DNA of 64,000 bases from Ctenosaura bakeri (taxonomy: Eukaryota; Chordata; Lepidosauria; Squamata; Iguanidae), in assembly GCA_948474755.1 (NCBI GenBank), contig CAOLHI010001651.1:310001-374000 (forward strand). Direction: 5' to 3'. The notes beneath the pieces are model-generated. The model was not told the origin of the DNA and ran no database searches. It was given only the letters and a program-made list of their open reading frames with translations. Both the position numbers and the translations under genes were made by a program. Shown piece after piece: positions 1-35,200 of this stretch (positions are counted from its first letter, which is position 1; every line of letters starts with the position of its first letter).

Positions 1-841
1 AAAGGTTTTAAAAGATTGTCAAAAATGCTTAATCAGAACAGTTTAGAAACAACACACCCAAAAACATAGGAGATAAAAACATAAACCTCCTCCAGTTGGG
101 ATTCTGTTGGGAATTTACGTCACTCGAACCCAGGGCTGGCCTGAGTGCAAATTGCGGCCCCTGAGGACCGCTTTTGGGGCCCTAGCCCTGCTGGGGATCA
201 AAAATATATTCTTGCAAAAAGAAAAACACTTCAAAATGTACTCTGGGGGTGCATTGGGGAGAAATTCTGCCACTTTTGAAGGGCCCCTGCGCCCTTCAAA
301 GGTAAAAACATTTTTTGCAAAATTTTTCAAAACTAATTTCTTTTTGCCCCATATGTCCTCTGGGGGAATGTGAAGCCAATTTAGGTCCAGGAAAGGCCTT
401 TTTTGAAACAGGAAGTGAAGAGGAAAAATGGACTTCCAATCACTTCCTGCTGTTAAGAAAAATGGTGAAAATTTCACGCCATGCTCCCTAAATGGTGTTG
501 GCTGACAAAAATAATTCCGGACTCCTTTTTTTATATTACTATATATTTTTATTAAAATTCCGTCTATTTACACTTATGCAATTTTCATGTCTTATTCATT
601 TTTCCAGATTGTATATAAAAAAAAAGAACATCAATTTGCTTATAATACAATCATCCATTTTACATACATATATTTCCATATTATATTTTGCCCTGGATCT
701 TTTAGATATTCCTATAAATCTAGATAAATTCCTTCTACTCAGAGAGGAAGTTCCACCCTATTTGGTATTTTAAGATTATCCTTTCAAGTCCAGTTTCCCT
801 CACTATCCACAAACTTTCAGGAAGTTCTAATTCAGGCCATG

Positions 842-1007
842 GCCGCACTAGCCTTTTATAGCGCTTTGATTCCACTTTCAACATCCTCTGGAATCCCGGG
901 GTTTGCAGTTTCAGGAGGGGCCGTCCGGCCCCTCCCAAAACTGCAAACCCCGGGATTCCAGAGGATGTTGAAAGTGGAATCAAAGCGCTATAAAAGGCTA
1001 GTGCGGC
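842..1007. mobile_element. Fold-back MITE, family A (full palindrome)
   Basis: A 166-bp almost perfect inverted repeat. GCCGCACTAGCC at the left end is the reverse complement of the right end GGCTAGTGCGGC, and the arms meet at GGGGCCGTCCGGCCCC. Other copies in this window are near 8444, 12752, 16729, 47006, 48990, 57974, 59661 and 61022. No coding capacity; class unproven. Confidence 0.8.
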
Positions 1008-1129
1008 CCTAGGGCCATTGGTTTAAGCTCTGTTTTGTTCTCACCTCTGTTTTGGGAAAGAGATGGGAGATAAATATTTTTATATATATAATTATAACTA
1101 TTTTATTATTATTCTTAGTAGTAGCAGTA

Positions 1130-1545
1130 GTATTCGTTTATATCCAGCCTTATATCCCAATAATGAGACACAAGACAGTTAACAACATTTAAAACAATAC
1201 AAGTTGAAAACAATACTAAATGTTCGTAGAAATATAGATGTAAGAGTTGAAAAGCAAGCAATTCATGAAGTTAAAGGATGACACGTTAAAAAGATTAAAA
1301 TGCATCAAAGGAGCATATACCAATCATAAAAACAGAACCACAAAAATTAAAAGCCCAAACTATTGTATTGTTATTGTTACTGTTGTTGTCGTCAATGTTG
1401 TTTAATAGTTATTTTTTATTTATACCCTGCTTTTGTCCAGTTTGGGACTCAAAGCGGCTTACAAAATTGAAAGGACAAGTAGTTAAAACTCAAAGAATAC
1501 AAAAGTTAAAACATAATTAAACAAACCTGGTCGTTTTGCAAAAGC
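1130..1545. repeat. Dispersed repeat with 'tttatacc...ggcttacaa' motif
   Basis: Two adjacent segments (about 1130-1345 and 1385-1545) carry the motif 'TTTATAYCC ... gggactcaaagcggcttaca', followed by an A-rich stretch. The same motif recurs near 13175, 15880, 17085, 32325 and 59550. Family not identified. Confidence 0.5.
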
Positions 1546-2099
1546 CGAACAGTACAAAAAAAATTTTGATCTGCCAATGTAAGGAGAGCAAGAACGGGGC
1601 TACCCTTTATTTTTAGATTCATTTAAAATCACTTTAAAATTTAGTTATTACCTACTGCTGTCCCAAACCTACCACAGTCCGAAACCACAACTACCTCTGT
1701 CCCAAAAGAGGAGCCAAGGCACTTTTCAAGAGAGGTCAAAACAACATGCACCTGAAACCAATCACAATAAATAACAAAACAAAACAAAATAGTTTGTTTA
1801 AAGGTCCCAGAAAAATTAGGAAAAAAACCCCACAGAAAATTAGTGATGGGGAAAGGAAGAGGAAAGTCTTGAAATGGTTTCTAAAGTTTTGTACTAGAGG
1901 GGGCTTCTGTCTTTCTCCCCATCTCCTTCTGGCCTCCCGTTCTGTTTCTTTGCAAATTTCTTGCCATTTTCCCAAACTGGCGCTCAGAGTATAAAAATAT
2001 TAGGATGGAAACAGGATTGGGCTCCCTGCCGTTCCCTTCCCGTTGGGGGCTTGCTTAGCAGGATCACCGGCTGACCTCCTTCTCTCTTTTGTCTTGCAG

Positions 2100-24317
<22,218 letters not shown>

Positions 24318-25890
24318 GACCCATCAAACCCCACCAACCCACCTGCCCGCCCCCTCAACCTCCATCGCCCCTCTCGGTCTCCAGCGGATGAACCACCTTC
24401 CCCCTCCATCACCTGATGGGATCCACCCTCCTCCCTCCTTTCAAAGCAACAGATGAGCATCATCACGAACCAACCGCCAGCCGGAGTGACAAGGCAGAGA
24501 CCGAGGGACACGCTGGGCAGATGGAAGGGGGGTGGGGGGGCAGCTGACAGACCAAAGAGACTTGGACATTGGGAACACAAAGGGGTCTGTATTTCATTGT
24601 GTGTGTTTGGGCCAACACAAATATTCCTCCTGCCTCCTTCACCTCCTCTTGCAGCAGCTGTTGGGTCTTTCGCACACAACACCCCTTTCTTTTTGTCCCG
24701 GCACCTGCTTTGCATGCATGAAAAGTCACAGGGACCTAGCCCTCCCTCCCTTAAAAGACCCCTCCCACGACGTCCCCTGGACCCTCACAGCTACCTCACC
24801 CGTGTGCGGCTCTTAAATCTCAGCCTTGCGCTTGCACCTTAGCTCCCTCTCTTCACCCAGCCTTCTAATTTAGACCTGCTCAGCACCCCAGACTCGTCCC
24901 CTTCCAGTCCCCACAGCCCAAAATCCAGCCTCTTTGTGCCAGGGTGGGTGCGACTGAATGCGCCCCCATCTTTGCCCTGCTACCCCGGGCTCTGCCTTTG
25001 GCCGGCAGCTTCTCTCCCACCCTCAGGCCTGTAAGGAGGGAGCAGAGCAACCCTCTTCCCCTTCCCCTGGTTCCATTTACCCCCGCAGCGGTTGCAGAGA
25101 GGAGACTCTAGCAAGGAGGGAGGCCCGTTCAGCCCCCTTCCCAAATGACCCCCCCCAAACCCTGTTTGCTAGACATCTTGCTTGCCATTCCCAAAGGATG
25201 CCTTTAACACTGGCGTGGATGAACTTGGTATAGTCTCCTCCCTACCTCAGAAATAGTGCAGAGGGCAGGACAAGAAGCTTTGGATCCCCAGGGGCTGCTC
25301 CAGACCCCCAACCTCTGGGGGCACCCCATTGTTACACAAGGGTGCCCATCCAGCTGCGTAGCGTTCTCCAATTTCCCACCAATTTCAGGCCTGGGCTCAG
25401 CTCTCTACGCCGATGACATCGGTGTGTGTTTGTCAAGTGTTTGGAAAGCTGGCATGGCTGCCACAAATGCATACGTTTGCGCATGTGTGATTGCCTCCGA
25501 AAAAGAGATCTACATCCCAGGATAAGCCCTGGGGCTTCAAGAAGCCCCACCTGAAGACCCTTCCCCCACCTCTCAAGTTTCAAACCACAAAAAGGGATCA
25601 GTTTTTCTCTCTCTGTTTCAAGTGCCTTCAGCCCCAGGAGCCGTCCCCAGATGAGAAAGGAAACTGTGTATTTTATTTTGTTTTTTATATAAAAAAAAGA
25701 AAATTTTAAATTAATTATATTATTTAAAGGAGTGCCTATAAAAAAAAGACTATTTTTTGTCTCCTGCTGCACAATTTTCAGTGTTTTAATGGGAAAAAAG
25801 TAGGAAGAAGGAAAAAAATGAGTTGCACACCCAGTTCCTGGTGCTTGAGAAATTTTTTTAAAAAAATAAATTTAATTTTCGCTTGGTCAC
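24318..25890 (+). other. COL11A2: COL11A2 3' UTR (end approximate)
   Basis: No coding pattern and no obvious repeat follows the stop. The first AATAAA in AT-rich context is at 25865-25870, with T-rich sequence downstream. Another site nearer 26,050 is possible, so the 3' end is an estimate. Confidence 0.5.
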
Positions 25891-26789
25891 CTGCAAACTC
25901 AAAAGTTTTGTTTTGTTTTTTAAAAAGGGTGCCCAAATCATTTTGCTTTTTTGTTTTCTAAAAAGCATCATGGGCGCCCCCTGGTGCTGGAAGCAGGTGA
26001 CCCCCTCCGTGTAATGTTTTGTAAGTAAAATTGTGGAAATTGTATTGTGTAATAGAAAATCTATTAATTTTGCTGCTCTCTTTGGGTCTGTTATTTTGAT
26101 TTCTCCATTTCCCCCTTACCAAGTGTTGGTTCCTCTTCCCCTCTCTCTCTCTCTCTCTCTCTCCCCCGCTCCTGCTTTAAAGTGAGCTCCCCCTACTCCA
26201 TATGTACCTGCTCTCTGCAAACAAGAAATCAGCCCCCCCAATTAATAACTGTTGGGAGTTAAGAGTTTCCCAGGGTTTCCACTTTGGGGAAATTCTATGA
26301 AAGCTAAAGCTGTTAGGAATTAGTCTTCTTTTAGCAGAGTTGCAGAAAAAGCATGTCCCAATCTCTGTGTGGCTTCCCTGAACTGGAGGCTGACTTGAAA
26401 ACAAAACAAGGCAGGCAGTTTCAGGTTCCAAACTTAAAAGATTTACTAATAAACTTTATGGTTACATATACGTTGGAGAAACTAGATTCTAAACAACTAA
26501 CAAAAGGATTAGGGAAGATACTAGCTCCCTTCTTAACTCATCAACTTCTTGGTGGAGAGGCTAGCATAGCAGAGAGAAGGTGCTAAAAGCAAGATTGCAA
26601 AAGGGGGAGAGGGGTGGTCTTCTATGGAAGGGCAAGGACTGACTCCAGGGTTTATCTACGTGGTCTGGATACCGTAGCCAATCATTTTAAACAACACAGG
26701 GCAACAGTTGAGACTTTAAATGGAGAGGCCGGGGGGCTTTTACATGCAAAGGAAAATTAACCCTATGCCAGCTAAGCCCCATTTGTCCT

Positions 26790-27000
26790 AGAACAAGGGG
26801 GGTGATTTTTAGTGGTCACGGCATTCCTTCCTAAGTGCTTAGAGACTGCCTGTTTCATGATCTGCCCCAGAATCTGTCCCAGTATTGCTGTCAGGCTGAC
26901 TGGGCGGTCATTATTTGGGTCCTCTTTTCCCCCTTTTTGAAGATGGGGACATTTGCCCTCCAGTCTGCTGAGACTTTTCCTGTTCTCCAACCTTTGAACC
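26790..27000 (-). mobile_element. CR1 LINE fragment (RT N-terminal part)
   Basis: The minus strand encodes KGGKEDPNNDRPVSLTAILG, the conserved 'FKKGKKEDPxNYRPVSLT' segment of CR1-clade reverse transcriptases. It lies between COL11A2 and VPS52. The adjacent 26340-26780 is repeat-like but unclassified. Confidence 0.7.
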
Positions 27001-27039
27001 TTGAGTCCTCAAGCTGTGACACAACACTAGCCCTCCATA

Positions 27040-27240
27040 TCACAGTGATCTCTCCTGTGGTTGTCTTGGCCAGATTTCTTTGGCACGGTGTGCGCGTGTG
27101 CCATTTCCTTCCTCAGAGGACAAGAGAAGAGTGGGTCTTCTCCAAGGTCACCTGATGGTCAAGCGGTAGGGATTTGAACCCGGGTCTCCCAGAGCAATCC
27201 TAGTTTAACACGTGAACCACTATGCCACACAGGCTCTCTG
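27040..27240 (-). mobile_element. tRNA-derived SINE
   Basis: Minus strand: box A TGGCATAGTGGTTCACG and box B GGGTTCAAATCC about 30 bp apart, then a body matching the SINEs near 18330 and 42950. Confidence 0.7.
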
Positions 27241-27721
27241 TACAGATGTAATCATTAATTTCATTCTCTTGGTAAAAGAATGAATAATTTAGTCAATGTT
27301 TCTCCGCACTCCTTGGAAATCCTCAAAAATGTGCAATCTTTTCTTAGGGACTAGTCATAAGTTGGGACATTTTTTTCTAAACCTCCTCCCCTCCCCTATT
27401 TTTTCACACAGAAAACGTTTTCTGCGGAGAAAACCTCTGAGCCAAAAACCACATTCTTTCTCAGAAGAGCATGTTTTCTGCGCCAAAGCCCCTGGGGATT
27501 CAGTGGTGCCGGTTGGGGAGGCCTGTGGGAGAGTCAAGAGACACGGAGCTGGGGAAAAGAGGCTGGATGGATGCTCTAGCTGGGTAGAACCTCCATGGAG
27601 CATGGGGTTGGACTTGATGGCCTCTGGGGACCCCTTCCAGCTCTAGGATTCGAAGAAGGCCTAGCATGTATGTTTCCCTCACACTTTTCCTGGAGTTCAA
27701 AGCCATTGCTCCACAGTGTCT

Positions 27722-27872
27722 GTCTCTGGTGTCACCGGAACAAGTCCTCTAGCTTTGCAAGGACCATAGATAGACTTCATACTCTCCATTACTATAGGGT
27801 TTGGTACCATCCATGGTTTTAGGGTGGTGGTCTTGGAATGTATTCCCCGTGGGTAAGGGGGATTACTGCACT
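27722..27872. mobile_element. Tigger-like element, partial
   Basis: 'tgtcaccggaa...ctct', 'ggtttggtaccatc' and the end 'ccccgtgggtaagggggattactg' match the element at 12205-12575. Confidence 0.5.
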
Positions 27873-28374
27873 GAGAAGACCCTGCAGCAGCTTTGCAGTG
27901 CCATTGTGTGCTTCGAGGCAAGTGGGCTGGATCAGAGAAGCGTCTGGCTGCGTCCCTGTAGCCAGATACGATGATGTCACTGCTGAGCTCTGCCGACGTC
28001 CTCTGGGAGACTCTGATATCACTGTTTTGCATCCGGCTATGGCGACAGAGCCAGGCGCTGCCCTAAGCCTGCCCACTCCCTGGAAAGCACTGAATGGGCG
28101 TGAAAAAGAGGAGTTTCAGAGGCTGTTCGGTGAGTCCAGGGGGGGGGTGGTCTGTGGCTGAACATTGTGCAATTCTTAGAATCACAGAAACATGAGAGTT
28201 GGAGGAGACCACAATGGGCATCGAGTCCAACCCCCTGCCATGCATGTGGATATTTACAGTATGCTCAGGAGATGTAGGATTGAGCCCCGTGAGTGTGTGT
28301 GTGAGTTGGGGGGGTGAGTTGCGAGGAGGGGGCCTTCAGCAGAACAGCCATTTTGCTTTGTTTCTTCCTGCAGG

Positions 28375-28730
28375 GCAGAAGGGGGTTGGACTGGATGGCC
28401 CTCACGGGTCTCTCCCAGCTCTAGGATTCTAGGATTAAGAGGGAAATGTGATAGCCATGTTTAAATGTCTGAAGGGGTGTCATATGGAGGATGGATGCAA
28501 TGGAGGATGAGCAGACTGCTTTCTGCTGCTCCAGAGACTAGGACACCGTGGAGCAATGGCTTCAAACTTTGGGAAAAGAGATTCCACCAAAACCTCAGAA
28601 AGAACTTCCTGATGGTAAGAGCAGTTCCTTGACGGTGGGATTTGCTGCTGCCTCGGTGGAGTGTGGTGGAGTCTCTCCTTCTTGGAGGTTTTTAAAGAGG
28701 GATGGATGGCCCTCCATGATCCCATAAGTG
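28375..28730 (+). mobile_element. CR1 LINE 3' fragments, tandem
   Basis: A CR1 3' end (28375-28437, 'ggttggactggatggccct ... aggattctaggatt') directly precedes another CR1 piece (28438-28730). A reverse 3' end lies at 28165-28250. Confidence 0.7.
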
Positions 28731-29114
28731 ATGGCAAGAGGGGCATCACAACTGCTCCTTGGTTTCCCCTCCTCCTTCTGCCACACCCGGGGGCAGCAAA
28801 ACTGTTTCATGCAAACGGCACATTCTCCCAGATGTCTTAAATACCAAATAAATGACGAGGACTGGGCCATCCCTCTCTCCCGCCCTCCTGTGCAAACCTA
28901 CGCTCTGCTTTTGCTCTCTGAATCATAATTATCATTCAGCATTTTTCCCAGTGTGGACCTCAAGGCCTTGCGTGCCTCTGGGGCTGAGAGAGTGTGAGGT
29001 CACCACCAAGTGGGTTTGCAGCTCTTTGGACCAGACGAAGTTTCTGAGTATTTTTCAAAGAATGCCCTCAATAGCCCCCTCCCACACAAACCCAACACGA
29101 GCCCACAAATTCCA

Positions 29115-29279
29115 CAGTGGAGTGGGAAAGGAATTTATTGTCACAATACAAAGCAAAACATCAGACAAGTTGAGCAGGACACAGACTCGGCACAGCTCTG
29201 GTTCCCCGGGGCCCGAGACCTGGGAATGATGAGCAACTGAGCAGGATGGGTGGGTGGGGAATACCAAAATCCCCCCTCT
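29115..29279 (-). terminator. VPS52: VPS52 3' UTR and polyadenylation signal
   Basis: AATAAA on the minus strand at 29139-29134, 141 bases after the stop codon. Cleavage is expected near 29,115. COL11A2 ends about 3 kb to the left in convergent orientation. Confidence 0.7.
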
Positions 29280-32200
29280 TCAGAAATTGGGTTTGTGTTT
29301 CTTCACCTCGACCATGAGATGGTGGATGTTGATGAGCTCGGAGCGGACGGGCAGGGCCTTGAGCGGGGCCAGCGCCATGACCTTGTGGAAGCGGTGGTAA
29401 TACTGGATCAGCTGCGTCAGCGCCCCCTGCGGGCAGCAGAGAAATGGGGGAACTGAGGTGGGTGTCTGCTCAAAAATAGTCCAGCAACAAACTCCACTCC
29501 CATGACTCACTCTATATACTCTCATGGGTAAGTCACAGGCAGGTTTTGTTCCCAAAACTAGGGAATTTGCTATGACCCACAGATAAATTGACCACCACCC
29601 CTTTCCAATGCAACAGAGACTCTCCTGAAGTCCGGATGGCTTTTCAGGGACCTCCCAAAACTCCATTTTGGAAAGTTCTACGGAGCAGAACTGACTTGTG
29701 AATGTTGGCCCAGGTTTCTATGCTTGATTTTTTGGGACCAGACCTTTTTCCATTTATAGTTGGCTACCTCTACCTGGAGATGCTGCGAGGAAACAGGAGG
29801 GGGTCCCTCGGGGCCCGGCACCCACATAGAAAAGGTGCCAAGGAGCAAAGGGGCTCTTTAAACCCAAGGGAGACGGAGTCACCCAATGGAAGAACTGGGG
29901 GACGCCACGATAAGACCAGACGCCCCCCCCAGTGCTGCCTGCCTTCCACTCTGCTCCCTTCCCTTCCAATCCAGGATAGGGGGGATGTAGTTTGGGTAAC
30001 AGCACTGGTGTGTGAAGGGGGTGTGTGGGGAGGGAGGTGGCGAAACACTGAGTCTGCTTGGATGGGAACCACCGTTCCCAGAGCCCTTTGGCCCTGCAGA
30101 TGTTCTTGGTGGACCTCGTTTCCCAGAATATAACGGTCATCAGAGATCCTGGGAGGTGATGTCCAGAACGACTGGAGCTCAAAAGCCGAGAAGCGGAGCT
30201 CTTGAGCGGAGTGGCAATCCAACCCCAGGTGAAAACCATCTCCTCCATCATCCTAAATCATCATCATTACAACCGCTATTAACAACTGGGAGTCATGATG
30301 AAAACCATGCCAGGAAAATATGAAGACTTGCTGTTAAAATTGAATGATTTCATGGAAAAGGGCAAAAGTGTCTACTCTGATTTGAGACATTTCTTTAAAG
30401 ATTGGGAACCCCAACTGCCTTTTTCCAGGAAAAAAACGGGACAACAATATGTTAACTGCAGGTTTTGATAATTACTACGACTGGATTACTAGAACAAGTG
30501 TAAGAAAAAATTTGTTAGCAAAGTAAGAGGATGTTATTTATATCTGCAGCCACTGAAGGGAAAGTTGGAAGTCGCTGTCTTTTTCCTTTTTTTCTCGCTT
30601 GTGTTCTATATTTTTTCCTATACTTGCATATGTGTAGTTTTTAGTGTACCTGAACATTCTCAATAGAAAAATATTTTTTTAAAAAACCCATGCAATTAAA
30701 ACATGCAAAAAGTTCAACATTTAAAAAATGGAACTACACTTTTTAGAACAGTGAAAATTTAAAAAGAGCAGCTGTTTAAAAACCACGCAAGTCCCTCTTT
30801 CAAAATCCTAGAATCATAAAAGCTCAAATTCTCAAAAGCCTGTCGTGACTGAAAAGTCCTTGCCGGCCGGAGAAAGGACAGCAAGCAGTGGGGGGGCCCA
30901 AGAGTTCCAGAGCCTGCAAGGGGCAGCCACTGAAACGACCCCATAAGGCTTGCACGATTCAGATGCCATTTTGCCCCTGGGCCTCAGCCAGGGACGGGGG
31001 CTCCCTTCTCATCCTGCTGCTTTGGAAGAGGGTAAGACAGCCCCCTCCCCACCTTTTGGGGGCCCCCCTCCACCCACCTGGATGATGGTGGTGCCATTCT
31101 TGAAGTTGGTGAAGGAACGCATCACGTCTTGGCTCAGGGACTCCACGGCCGACTTCCATGTGGCGGCAAAGCCTCGTACCAGCTGCGTCACCCTGGCTGG
31201 ACACAAAGATGGCGGAAGGGGAAATATGTGAGCCTGGTGGGTCCCACAGCAAACAGTGGCTGTTCCAGCCCCCTCTGCCTACAAAGGACTTTGTCTGGTA
31301 TAGGTTGAGCATCCCTTATCCGGAAATCCAAAATGCTGCAAAATCCAGAAATTCTGAAAAGCAGAAGCCAGTCTTCTTCCTGTAGGGAACATGAGGGAAT
31401 TACGGAGGCTCGCGTGGGACCAGCCACAACTGCTCTGCTTGCAAAGTGGACTGAGAGTGGGCAAAAAAGGCACCAAGCCAGCTGAGAGACTTTGCAAGCA
31501 GCATGCGTGCACAGGGACCCAAGCGAGCCTCCGCAATTCCCTCACATTCCATCCAGGAAGAAGGGAAGAGGAGAGGATCAGACCCCACATCGAAGCAAAA
31601 ATCCGGGGGGGGGGCGGAATCTCGTATCAGAAACACCTCTGGCTCCAAGTGCTTTGGGTAAGGGAATACTCAACCTCTTGCAAAACCTGACACGCTGTGT
31701 CTGCTTTTGGGCTGGTCAACAGATGCAGCCTGTGGTTCTCAACTGTGGGAAACATCAGTGTTTTTTAGCTGGGGGGGGGCAGCGTCCCCCAGGTAGAATG
31801 GAGCCCTCATGCAATCAGTTCTGCCTGGCATACCCCAGGCCAGCACCCCGATGCCCACGGCTGGCTGGGGGACCTCAGGTCTGTGTTGTCCTGGGCAAGG
31901 CCAATGGGAAACGGACTCCCAAGGTCCCCATACAATGCAGAAGGAAACCAAGGGAACTGAGCTGCGCAGGGGTGACCCATCTTCCATCCTGACAGTTTTT
32001 TTTAAAAAAAGCCCTTCCTTTGCCTCAGATGGCTGGAGGGACACTAAAATACAGCAAAAATACCCCCGCACCTCCCAGAGGGCATTTTTATTTTGGAGGG
32101 TGCAGTAGGGGTGCTGCCCTCCAAGGCCCGCGGGGGGTTAATGTAGCCCCCTTAGTGTTGCCCAGACCTGCTAACAGCTAGTAGAACTCTGCAGGCTGGT

Positions 32201-35200
32201 TGCAAAGCTTTCTCACACACTCCTCCCTGGGTTCTGACCTTGAATTTCCAGGCAAAAGCAAAAACTATCTGCCAGGGTGACCACTACTCCTCCTACTCCT
32301 ACTGCTAGTATTATTGTTATTGTATTATTATTTACATCCTGGTTTTTTTTCTTGAAAATCAGGATTCAAAGGAGCTCACAATTTTAATTTAACATAAAAA
32401 AAATGCCATGAAAAACATTCAAACAGTAAATAATTGTGCAGCATTAAAACAAAAGCACAAAAGCAAATTAAAGAAGATGGAAAAGCTATTACAAACAACT
32501 ATTAAAACAATACAGCATCCCGTAGCCTGTTCCTTCTAAACTTCCTTGCCTTAAAAGCCTGTCTGAGTAAAAGGTCTCAGCCTGCGACCAGAAGGACAGT
32601 GAGGAGGGGCCCTCCTGCCCTCCTTGGGAAGGGAGTTCCAGGCTCAAGGGGCAGCCACCGAAAAGGCCCCGGCTCTAAGCACAAGCTAGCACTTCTGTGT
32701 CCCTGGAGGCTGACTCCGGAACCCATCTCTCTGGGCACAGAGGCAGAGCCTCTCCCCCCCCCGGGACGCTCACCTTCCTCCCCACGCAGCCGCTCCAGCT
32801 GGCCCCGCTCTGCCAGCGCCTCCGCTTCCTTCACAAAGGCAATCATGCCCCCAAAGCCTGGGGCCAGGATCTCCTCAATGAACTCCTGCCGGGAAAGCAA
32901 AGGGGGGAGTGTTAAGCGCAAAGGAGGCCAGCCACCCTGCACACACGCACAACACACACACACACGCATGGGGGCAGTGGGTCGGCGCCCAGTCCCAGGA
33001 GAGCGACAGCTCCACCTGTACCACGAAAAGAGATTCCACGTAAACACTGGGAAGAATTCTTTTTAAGGGCCGTTTGACAGGGGACTCCGGACTGCCTTGC
33101 AGGGTAAACATTTCTTCCTCTCCGGAGGTCTTTAGGCAGCGGCTGGGTGGGCATATTTCGGCTTTAGCTGTGCGCTCTGCATAGCCACCCACGCTCTAGC
33201 TGCAGCTCTGAATCAGGTTCAAGTTACTAGTCCTCATGTTCAAATGAGGCACAGTCAGGGAGGCTGGGGCTGACCGACCCTGTGTTGTTCTATATGGAAG
33301 TAAAATGCCACCGGAGCCAGATAGGGCCCTTCCTCAGAGTAGACCTTCCTCCAGGCAGCCCTGGGTAAGGGGAAAGGAACCCTAGGGACCCACCGTTTCC
33401 ATCGGTGTTCCTGGGTCCGACCTGATTCTTAAGGAAGAGCCAAGGAAGGCAGAAGGACCCCGACGGTGGGTGAGACCAAAGGTCTCTCCGGTCACACACA
33501 CAGAGGGGCCAAATTCCTGTCCACCAGCAGGGGGAGAGGAAAGCCACCTTCCATGCTCCCCAGGAACTGGTACACAGAGGCAGATGGGCCTCCAATACTG
33601 GAGGTGATAAGTAGCCACCTTGAATCTCTCCAATCCCCTTTTACAGCCATCCAAGTTGGCAGCCACTGCTACCGCATCTTGCAGCCGTCAGTTCCACAGT
33701 CTCACCCTGCGCCTGTTGTAAGGAAGCTCCTTCTTTTCTCTGCCCTGGAAAAAGCAGCTTCAGCCGGACAGCTCCCCGTTGTGTGTGTGTGTGTGTGTGT
33801 ACGCGCCTTCAAGCTGCCTGTTGACTTACGGCAACCCCAGAAATTTCCTAGGGTTTTCTTTGGCAAGAAATCTCAAGCAGAGATGGTTCTGCCAGTCCCT
33901 TCCCCAACAGAGCCGAAAGCACCGAGAATTCCTTGGCCGTCTCCCATCCAAGTACTAACCAGGGCTGACCCTCCTTGGTTTTCAAGATCAGATGGGATCT
34001 GGTGCCTGCTGGACCAAAATCACAGAATTCTAGACTGGGAAGAGACCCCAACAGCCATCCAGTCCAACCCAGGAAGATACAATCGAAACACTCCCTTTGA
34101 CAGACGGCCATCCAGCCTCTACATAAAAGCCTCCAAAGATGGAGGAGACTCCACCACACTCCACGGAGGCAGCAGCAGATTCCACTGTCCAACTGCCCTT
34201 ACCATCAGGAAGTTTTTCCTAAGATTTAGACAGGATCTCTTTTCCTGGAGTTTGAATCCATTGCTCCATGTCCTAGTCTCTGGAGCAGCAGAAAACAAGC
34301 TTGCCCCATCTTCCACATAGCAACTCTTCAAATATTTAACTATTCAGGCCTGCTGAGTCTCCATTACGTTCTCCTATTTTGAGGAAGGTTTCTCCTTTTC
34401 TCCACCTATTATATCATTTGATACACCTCAATCACATCTCTAGATCTTCACTTCTTCCCTAAACTGAACAGATCTGGACGCTGTGACTGGCCAAGGGCAC
34501 CCACGGGGCATGGTACAATCCTGTGCCGGGGCAGGGGGCAATTCCCACCTTGCCCTCCTGTCCCTCGTCCCTCACCTGGGTGCGAGCATTCAGCAGCTGC
34601 TGGAACCCTTCCACCTCCTTGCTCTCTTCCACCGCTCGCTCCTACAAGGGGGTAAGACAGGTGTAAGTGGGGCAGAGGAGAGCCGTCCCCCTCCTAGGAA
34701 CGGAGCACAACAGTCTCCTCCCGGACCCTCCCCAGGGATCCTGCCCCCCCCAGGCAACAGGCCCTCTTACCATGAGGACGCCCAGCATCATGTCGTAGTT
34801 GTTGATGAGGAAAATGAGTTGCTCTTTGCGGGAGGAGAACTCAGCCGCCACCCGCAGGACAAAATTCTCCACCTCCGTCTGGGGGAGAGGGGAAGCAAGG
34901 ATGCGTTACAGAACGGAGACTCTCAGAGGCGGCCGAAGTGATATGCAGATGCATACACTAACGTGCCCAAACGGCAATGACGGGAGCACCCCAGTCACTG
35001 GGCGCTGGCTCTGCCCCCAATTTTCTCCACCTGGGGGAGGAAGAGGGGCTTCATCCTCTCACTCACAAAAGCCCAGGATGCCAGGCCTCGCGGGAATTCA
35101 GCTCCTTGGCCTATTCAGCTCAGCACTAACCAGCAGCAACGGCTCTCTCTAGGCAGAGAGTCTTTCCACGTCCGAGCTGGAGAGGCCAGCATGGAGGGAG

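Larger units (their letters stand above)
1..2099 (+). other. COL11A2 intron (5' side of window)
   Basis: No Gly-X-Y exon was found on the + strand before 2100. The stretch holds an unclassified repeat-like block (about 105-480), an AT-rich L1-tail-like block (about 520-770, minus orientation), a perfect-looking fold-back MITE (842-1007) and two copies of a dispersed motif (1130-1345, 1385-1545). It ends in a polypyrimidine tract and the AG before 2100. Confidence 0.8.

Noticed and set aside
29754..30251. 165-codon minus ORF upstream of the VPS52 last exon
   Set aside because: Within intron 19; no similarity to VPS52 or any family I recognise and no splice support.
33940..34010. 5S rRNA gene
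   Set aside because: Only part of 5S (antisense), diverged and fused to a SINE body; not a full-length gene.
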